Source: Promethearchaeota archaeon
GTDB taxonomy: Archaea > Asgardarchaeota > Lokiarchaeia > Sigynarchaeales > SOKP01
Assembly: GCA_016839905.1 (NCBI GenBank)
Contig: JAEOTJ010000326.1
Coordinates: 1-6,465 of the forward strand
Direction of reading: 5' to 3'
DNA length: 6,465 nucleotides
The notes under the pieces are model-generated. The model made no database searches, had not been told where the DNA came from, and saw only the letters and a list, made by a program, of their open reading frames with translations. Positions 5,232 through 6,465 of this stretch are shown piece after piece. How positions within the stretch are numbered: position 1 is the stretch's first letter; the number at the start of each line of letters is the position of its first letter. Made by a program: the position numbers and the translations under genes.

Positions 5232-5244
5232 GATAGTACTATCT
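5231..5244. promoter_or_regulatory. Palindromic operator-like site 1 (core ATAGTACTAT)
   Basis: AGATAGTACTATCT is a perfect 14-bp palindrome. Its 10-bp core (5233-5242) recurs exactly at 5313-5322, 80 bp away. It lies upstream of the TATA box at 5281 and could be an upstream or cooperative site for the DNA-binding protein encoded next. Confidence 0.6.
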
Positions 5245-5271
5245 GATTGAGATTTGTAATATGTCAGTATT

Positions 5272-5281
5272 ATAGTAATAT
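5272..5281. promoter_or_regulatory. Operator-like site 2 (ATAGTAATAT), adjoining the TATA box
   Basis: ATAGTAATAT differs by one base from the ATAGTACTAT core of the flanking palindromes. Its centre lies 39 bp from site 1 and 41 bp from site 3. It covers the expected BRE position and the first base of the TTTAAATA box, so binding here could block TBP/TFB. As a single imperfect AT-rich match it is weaker than the other two. Confidence 0.4.
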
Positions 5282-5288
5282 TTAAATA
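5281..5288 (+). promoter_or_regulatory. Consensus TATA box of the winged-helix operon
   Basis: TTTAAATA is an exact archaeal TATA match. A start site about 25 nt downstream falls near 5310, at the edge of palindrome 3, and leaves a leader of about 25-30 nt before ATG 5339. No SD is visible in that leader. Confidence 0.6.
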
Positions 5289-5309
5289 CAAGAAAGATTA
5301 TTTAATATA

Positions 5310-5325
5310 TAAATAGTACTATTTA
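5310..5325. promoter_or_regulatory. Palindromic operator-like site 3 at the predicted transcription start
   Basis: TAAATAGTACTATTTA is a perfect 16-bp palindrome sharing the ATAGTACTAT core with site 1. It sits over the predicted start site of the winged-helix operon and 13 bp before its ATG, a classical place for repression of archaeal transcription. The obvious candidate binder is the winged-helix protein itself (autoregulation); this is inferred. Confidence 0.65.
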
Positions 5326-5338
5326 AATCCGACAAATT

Positions 5339-5830
5339 ATGTCTTTAAAATCTCGAGATCAAATGAAAGAAGAAACTGAAAAGGAAATTCTTAATTATTT
5401 AAGATCTCAACCTAAACATGTCAGTTTTTATAAGCTCTATACTGACTTAAATTATACTTCTGGAAAAGCACAAACAGCTATTCGAAGACTACAAGCGGAT
5501 GGTAGATTATATGTTAAAAAAAAAATCTCCAAATTCCAAACATTTGTTTATGATAGAGATTTTGAAATAGAACCAAAAATCATTAAAAATCTTGACGAAG
5601 ACATTATGGTTTTTCCTTTCAACCTTCCATACTGGTTAGGCGTTATTCTAAAACAGATTCCTAAGATTTCTGATGATTATACAAGTTTCATGGAAATTGT
5701 TGAAAAATCTTTAATTAGTTTTTTCCAAGAAAAACTTCCCTTTGAATTAAAACGTAAAGCAATTCTTCAAGCAGCTGAAAAGGGAAAGATTCCTGAAAGT
5801 TTAGTAAAAAAATTAATAGGTGATAATTAA
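5339..5830 (+). CDS. Winged helix-turn-helix DNA-binding protein, probable transcriptional regulator
   Basis: This is a 163-residue protein. Residues 11-72 have a winged-helix layout: helix EETEKEILNYLRSQ, helix SFYKLYTDL, a recognition helix SGKAQTAIRRLQADG (41-55) and a two-stranded wing YVKKKISKFQTFVYD (58-72). The 'IRRLQADGRLY' pattern is typical of archaeal wHTH regulators. Residues 85-163 are a helical C-terminal region (LPYWLGVILKQIPK; FMEIVEKSLISFFQEKLP; a basic helix ending LVKKLIGDN) that I do not recognise and that may mediate dimerisation. The ATG start lies just behind a consensus TATA box and among three related palindromes, so autoregulation is likely. No SD precedes it. Its stop overlaps the next gene's ATG (TAATG), so the two products are probably made together and may interact. 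Host regulator, or replication/partition protein of an integrated element, cannot be told apart here. Confidence 0.75.
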   Translation: MSLKSRDQMKEETEKEILNYLRSQPKHVSFYKLYTDLNYTSGKAQTAIRRLQADGRLYVKKKISKFQTFVYDRDFEIEPKIIKNLDEDIMVFPFNLPYWLGVILKQIPKISDDYTSFMEIVEKSLISFFQEKLPFELKRKAILQAAEKGKIPESLVKKLIGDN

Positions 5831-6252
5831 TGAATGAGAGAAAGAAAAAAGATGATAAATATCTTGATTTTGCAAAACAATTATTTTCTAAACCTAAAGA
5901 AGAAGTAATAAGAAAGGTCCCAGAAGTTAGTTTGAGAAAACCAAGAATCACAGCCCCCATTAGAAAATATATGGACAAGACTGGTCGAGAAGCATTCGAT
6001 GGATCTGGACAAAAGACTCCTGAATATGAAAATTGGTATAAAAATATATGGCCAACAATACGTACTACGAAATCTACAAAAAGAAAAGTTACAATTATCG
6101 AAGAAGAAGCAGTCTCTGAACAAGCAGACCTCTCCCCATTGATACGACAGAATACAAAAGCTCTTTTAACATTAACTAATTATATCAAAAACATTGATAA
6201 TTCCCTTCAAAATCTGACCAAACAACCTTTAAAAGTTGAAATTGTAAAATAA
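5830..6252 (+). CDS. Small charged protein with predicted C-terminal coiled coil, partner of the winged-helix protein
   Basis: I do not recognise this 140-residue protein. The start ATG 5830 overlaps the upstream TAA by one base, with AGGTGAT (5818-5824) 5 nt before it, one of the best RBS matches in the window. Residues 1-50 are strongly basic (MNERKKKDDKYLDFAKQLFSK and then RKPRITAPIRKYMDK), the middle holds aromatic residues (PEYENWYKNIWPTI, 64-77), then a Lys/Thr-rich stretch and an acidic patch EEEAVSEQAD (91-100). The end (103-131) has heptad-like hydrophobic spacing suggesting a coiled coil. There is no signal peptide, cysteine or membrane helix. Co-translation with the winged-helix protein suggests a complex with it or with DNA through the basic part; this is inference. 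Confidence 0.72.
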   Translation: MNERKKKDDKYLDFAKQLFSKPKEEVIRKVPEVSLRKPRITAPIRKYMDKTGREAFDGSGQKTPEYENWYKNIWPTIRTTKSTKRKVTIIEEEAVSEQADLSPLIRQNTKALLTLTNYIKNIDNSLQNLTKQPLKVEIVK

Positions 6253-6286
6253 TATCCAACTTTTTACTATCTTATATCCAAAAAAT

Positions 6287-6322
6287 TTTATATAAATCGA
6301 TATTTATGCATAATATATGCAT
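6287..6322 (+). promoter_or_regulatory. TATA box followed by paired ATGCAT sites
   Basis: TTTATATA at 6287-6294 is an exact match to the archaeal TATA consensus. ATGCAT occurs at 6306-6311 and again at 6317-6322, 11 bp apart (one helical turn), across the predicted start near 6318. Each is itself a palindrome. The arrangement suggests a regulated promoter firing rightwards, although a T10 tract follows within 30 bp. Confidence 0.45.
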
Positions 6323-6338
6323 TATCTTAAAATTTAAA

Positions 6339-6348
6339 TTTTTTTTTT
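6339..6348 (+). terminator. T10 tract after the winged-helix operon
   Basis: A pure T10 run lies 87 nt after the stop of the 140-residue gene. It is a likely archaeal termination signal for that operon, although it also sits just downstream of a consensus TATA box. Confidence 0.4.
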
Positions 6349-6465
6349 ATGAGGTAGCAAATTAATCTCAGTCACCGAGCTCCAACTTCAAGATTGGCGA
6401 CAAAACCAACAAAAAGTTGAAATAGGACCATGATCAATTATTTATTGATGAATCGAAAAACATAT
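6349..6465. other. Right-edge segment with no complete gene
   Basis: This stretch is less AT-rich than the intergenic DNA before it, mainly between 6370 and 6430. The frame 6353-6430 is open and reads plausible residues (ISVTELQLQDWRQNQQKVEI) but has no ATG, GTG or TTG start and is closed by TGA at 6431. An ATG at 6430, 2 nt after AGGA (6424-6427), opens MINYLLMNRKTY, which runs off the window and could be the start of the next gene. CAACTT (6383-6388) can pair with AAGTTG (6414-6419). None of this allows a firm call; an RNA gene or a decayed coding remnant is possible. Confidence 0.25.

Noticed and set aside
5005..5338. CRISPR array or iterons in the repeat-rich gap after dnaJ
   Set aside because: The repeats are short palindromes of about 10-16 bp with differing flanks, not identical repeats with regular unique spacers.
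5715..6123. Minus-strand frames opposite the winged-helix and coiled-coil genes
   Set aside because: The + strand genes have RBS, coupling and domain support; the antisense frames are Phe/Leu-rich artefacts with none.
6398..6432. Short minus-strand frame of about 19 hydrophobic codons
   Set aside because: It is too short, has no clear RBS and matches no peptide I recognise.

Overview
The window looks like chromosomal DNA from an AT-rich archaeon. Several intergenic regions carry archaeal TATA boxes: exact TTTAAATA at 3621 and 5281, TTTATATA at 6287. Ribosome binding sites are of the GGTGAT/GAGG type, GTG and TTG starts occur, and genes are followed by long pure T-tracts rather than strong GC hairpins. 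Base composition, the bacterial-type DnaK/DnaJ pair and the tandem SCP2-like proteins would fit an Asgard (Promethearchaeota/Lokiarchaeia-like) archaeon. That placement is an inference; no marker in the window proves it.

Layout, all genes on the + strand: (1) the 3' end of dnaK (1-438); (2) a tightly packed AT-rich three-gene operon (616-2572) of a small unrecognised protein, a DprA/Smf-like Rossmann protein and a ComF-like phosphoribosyltransferase; (3) two tandem SCP2-like sterol/lipid-carrier proteins (2765-3554); (4) a 313-bp intergenic region with a consensus TATA box, an imperfect 15-bp stem and a T10 tract that could encode a small RNA; (5) dnaJ (3868-5004); (6) a 334-bp regulatory region with a 13-bp perfect inverted repeat and three related palindromic sites about 40 bp apart; (7) a two-gene operon (5339-6252) of a winged-helix DNA-binding protein and a small charged protein with a predicted coiled-coil tail; (8) a right-edge segment with a consensus TATA box and paired ATGCAT sites but no complete gene.

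dnaK and dnaJ form the Hsp70/Hsp40 chaperone pair, but here they are separated by about 3.4 kb containing the DprA/PRTase operon and the SCP2 pair. The two most interesting elements are the DprA-like/PRTase operon, a possible nucleotide-sensing or DNA-handling module in an organism not expected to use the bacterial competence pathway, and the array of related palindromes in front of the winged-helix gene, which looks like an autoregulatory operator system placed on the BRE/TATA and the start-site region.
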